64,000 nucleotides of DNA from an uncultured Clostridia bacterium (GTDB lineage Bacteria > Bacillota > Clostridia > Christensenellales > CALVMC01). The notes under the pieces are model-generated. The model saw only the letters and a program-made list of their open reading frames with translations. It was not told the DNA's origin and ran no database searches. Positions 62,519 to 64,000 of this stretch are shown in pieces. Made by a program: the position numbers and the translations under genes. The stretch lies in assembly GCA_944342015.1 (NCBI GenBank), contig CALVMC010000004.1:62001-126000 (forward strand). The letters run 5' to 3'. Each line of letters begins with the position of its first letter. Position 1 is the first letter of the stretch.

Positions 62519-63913
62519 ATGGCGTCAAAATCAAAAGTTACAATGGAAAAACTCGTAAACCTTTGTAAAAACAGAGGTTTTATTTATGCAGGAAGCGAAA
62601 TTTACGGCGGACTTGCAAATACCTGGGACTACGGTCCTTTGGGTGTAGAACTTAAAAACAATGTAAAAAAAGAATGGTGGTCTTCTTTCGTGCAAGGCTC
62701 GCCGTACAATGTAGGCGTCGATTGCGCTATTTTAATGAATCCGAAAGTATGGGAAGCAAGCGGTCATATAGGCGGATTTTCCGACCCTCTTATGGACTGC
62801 AAAACCTGTAAGACACGACACAGAGCCGACAATTTAATAGAAAATTATATTGAAAAACATAATCTTAAAATATCGCCCGCAGGCTGGTCACTTAAAAAAA
62901 TGGAAGAGTTCATAAAAGAAAAAGATATAAAATGTCCTGACTGCGGCGGAAATGATTTTACTTCTATAAGACAGTTCAATCTTATGTTCAAAACCTTTCA
63001 GGGTGTAACCGAAGACAGCGCAAACATAGTTTATTTAAGACCTGAAACTGCGCAAGGAATATTTGTTAATTTTAAAAATGTTCAGAGAACGAGCAGACTC
63101 AAAGTACCTTTCGGAATAGGACAGATAGGAAAAAGTTTCAGAAACGAAATAACGCCCGGCAATTTTACATTCAGAACAAGAGAGTTCGAGCAAATGGAAC
63201 TTGAATTTTTCTGTAAGCCGGGAACCGATCTCGAATGGTTTTCCTACTGGAAAGACTTTTGCAAAAACTGGCTTTTGAATCTCGGGATAAAGGAAAGCAA
63301 TTTAAAACTCAGAGACCACGAAAAAGAAGAGCTGTCACACTACTCCAACGCAACGACCGATTTTGAATTTTTATTCCCCTTCGGCTGGGGCGAACTTTGG
63401 GGAATTGCCGACAGAACGGATTTTGACCTTAAAGCACACGCAAGAGTAAGCGGAGAAAATATGGAATACACCGATCCCGAAACAAACGAAAAATATATTC
63501 CCTATGTAATCGAACCTTCTCTCGGCGCAGACAGAATGACTCTTGCTTTCTTGTGTAACGCTTATGACGAAGAAGAAGTGGACGGCGAAACAAGAGTTGT
63601 ATTAAGACTCGACGCAAGGCTTGCTCCCTTTAAAGCCGCAGTACTTCCCTTGCAAAAGAAACTGTCCGAAAAAGCAGTCGGAATTTACAGGGATTTATCA
63701 AAGTTTATGAATATATCGTATGACGAAAGCGCAAGTATAGGAAAAAGATACCGCCGTCAGGACGAAATAGGAACCCCCTACTGTATTACCGTTGACTTCG
63801 ATACTATTGAAGATAATACCGTTACCGTAAGAGAGCGTGACACAATGTCGCAAATTAGGATATCGGCAGACAGACTTAAAGAATTTCTGTTCAAGGAAAT
63901 AGAAAAAAGGTAA
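62519..63913 (+). CDS. glyQS: glycyl-tRNA synthetase, dimeric class II
   Basis: Charges tRNA-Gly. 464 residues from ATG 62519, preceded by AAAAGGTG; an upstream in-frame GTG is part of that site. [18 protein letters not shown], zinc site [11 protein letters not shown]...CPDCGG, motif 2 FRNEITP and motif 3 EPSLGADRM are present, then the anticodon-binding domain from about 370. No T-box is seen in the 174 bases upstream. Confidence 0.97.
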   Translation: MASKSKVTMEKLVNLCKNRGFIYAGSEIYGGLANTWDYGPLGVELKNNVKKEWWSSFVQGSPYNVGVDCAILMNPKVWEASGHIGGFSDPLMDCKTCKTRHRADNLIENYIEKHNLKISPAGWSLKKMEEFIKEKDIKCPDCGGNDFTSIRQFNLMFKTFQGVTEDSANIVYLRPETAQGIFVNFKNVQRTSRLKVPFGIGQIGKSFRNEITPGNFTFRTREFEQMELEFFCKPGTDLEWFSYWKDFCKNWLLNLGIKESNLKLRDHEKEELSHYSNATTDFEFLFPFGWGELWGIADRTDFDLKAHARVSGENMEYTDPETNEKYIPYVIEPSLGADRMTLAFLCNAYDEEEVDGETRVVLRLDARLAPFKAAVLPLQKKLSEKAVGIYRDLSKFMNISYDESASIGKRYRRQDEIGTPYCITVDFDTIEDNTVTVRERDTMSQIRISADRLKEFLFKEIEKR

Positions 63914-63920
63914 TCGTAAT

Positions 63921-63950
63921 AAAAAAAGACCGCAGTTGCGGTCTTTTTTT
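63921..63950. terminator. bidirectional terminator after glyQS
   Basis: AAAAAAAGACCGCA / TGCGGTCTTTTTTT stem with no more than a 2-base gap in symmetry. Confidence 0.9.
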
Positions 63951-63961
63951 ATTTATTGAAG

Positions 63962-64000
63962 TTAATTTAACTTTACAACCCAACCAAAGTCGTCCTTAAC
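63962..64000 (-). CDS. C-terminal fragment of a gene running off the window
   Basis: The last 12 codons of a minus-strand frame (VKDDFGWVVKLN, stop TAA) end 11 bases from the shared terminator. Too short to identify. Confidence 0.4.
   Translation of the reverse strand, partial: VKDDFGWVVKLN

Noticed and set aside
1..64000. tRNA, rRNA, insertion sequence, integrase or prophage genes
   Set aside because: None recognised in any gap or frame; all long gaps are AT-rich and hold only promoters, terminators or leaders.

Overview
The window looks like the chromosome of an AT-rich, Gram-positive, anaerobic, probably spore-forming member of the Clostridia. Three things point there: a complete Rnf ferredoxin:NAD oxidoreductase operon with a 2-oxoacid:ferredoxin oxidoreductase operon, Firmicutes-type gene order and leaders (L21 leader, Prp-processed L27 with N-terminal extension, THF riboswitch before folT), and SpoIVFB-, SpoVB- and DUF421/DUF4363-type genes. 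A Christensenellales-like gut lineage is a guess from the many InlB/GLUG-repeat surface proteins; no rRNA is present to confirm it. I saw no tRNA, rRNA, CRISPR array, prophage or insertion sequence.

Layout. 1-6.3 kb: 3' part of leuA; a convergent malQ / phosphopantetheinyl transferase / acyl carrier protein cluster; a four-subunit VorB-type 2-oxoacid:ferredoxin oxidoreductase operon. 6.3-10.7 kb: an OGG1-type glycosylase with a degenerate NYN-like protein, then RNase G, L21, Prp and L27. 10.7-12 kb: an XRE regulator divergent from two paralogous zinc-ribbon membrane proteins, with paired operators. 12.2-14.5 kb: minD, minE, a short SpoIVFA-position protein and an M50 protease. 15-23.3 kb: a single 2,760-residue repeat lipoprotein. 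23.6-25.5 kb: an unusual pair, an alpha-CTD/WG-repeat fusion and a divergent MreB lacking key acidic residues. 25.7-30.5 kb: a P-loop ATPase, an esterase, rpsF-ssb-rpsR and a Ppx/GppA protein. 30.7-35.8 kb: rnfCDGEAB. 36.2-37 kb: a half-size TauE/TSUP pair. 37.4-41.3 kb: a 1,283-residue five-module lipoprotein. 41.5-45.6 kb: LysM protein, SpoVB-like flippase, THF riboswitch-folT, DUF421-DUF4363. 45.7-51.3 kb: uvrBA preceded by two predicted tail-anchored proteins. 51.4-57 kb: acyl-CoA synthetase and a 1,287-residue GLUG/InlB surface protein. 57-60.2 kb: an ECF S component, coaX and hom in one transcript. 60.4-64 kb: TspO, a probably leaderless SDR, a cysteine-rich 62-residue protein with a structured 3' RNA, glyQS and the tail of one more gene.

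How it works together. VorB-type oxidation of branched-chain 2-oxoacids yields reduced ferredoxin, which Rnf can oxidise to build an ion gradient; leuA feeds the same branched-chain pool. ACP sits beside the transferase that activates it. Most genes are in tight operons with ATGA or TGATG overlaps. The best candidates for undescribed biology are the alpha-CTD/WG plus MreB-like pair, the XRE/zinc-ribbon membrane protein module, the tail-anchored pair fused to the uvrBA operon, and the structured RNA at 62.0 kb.
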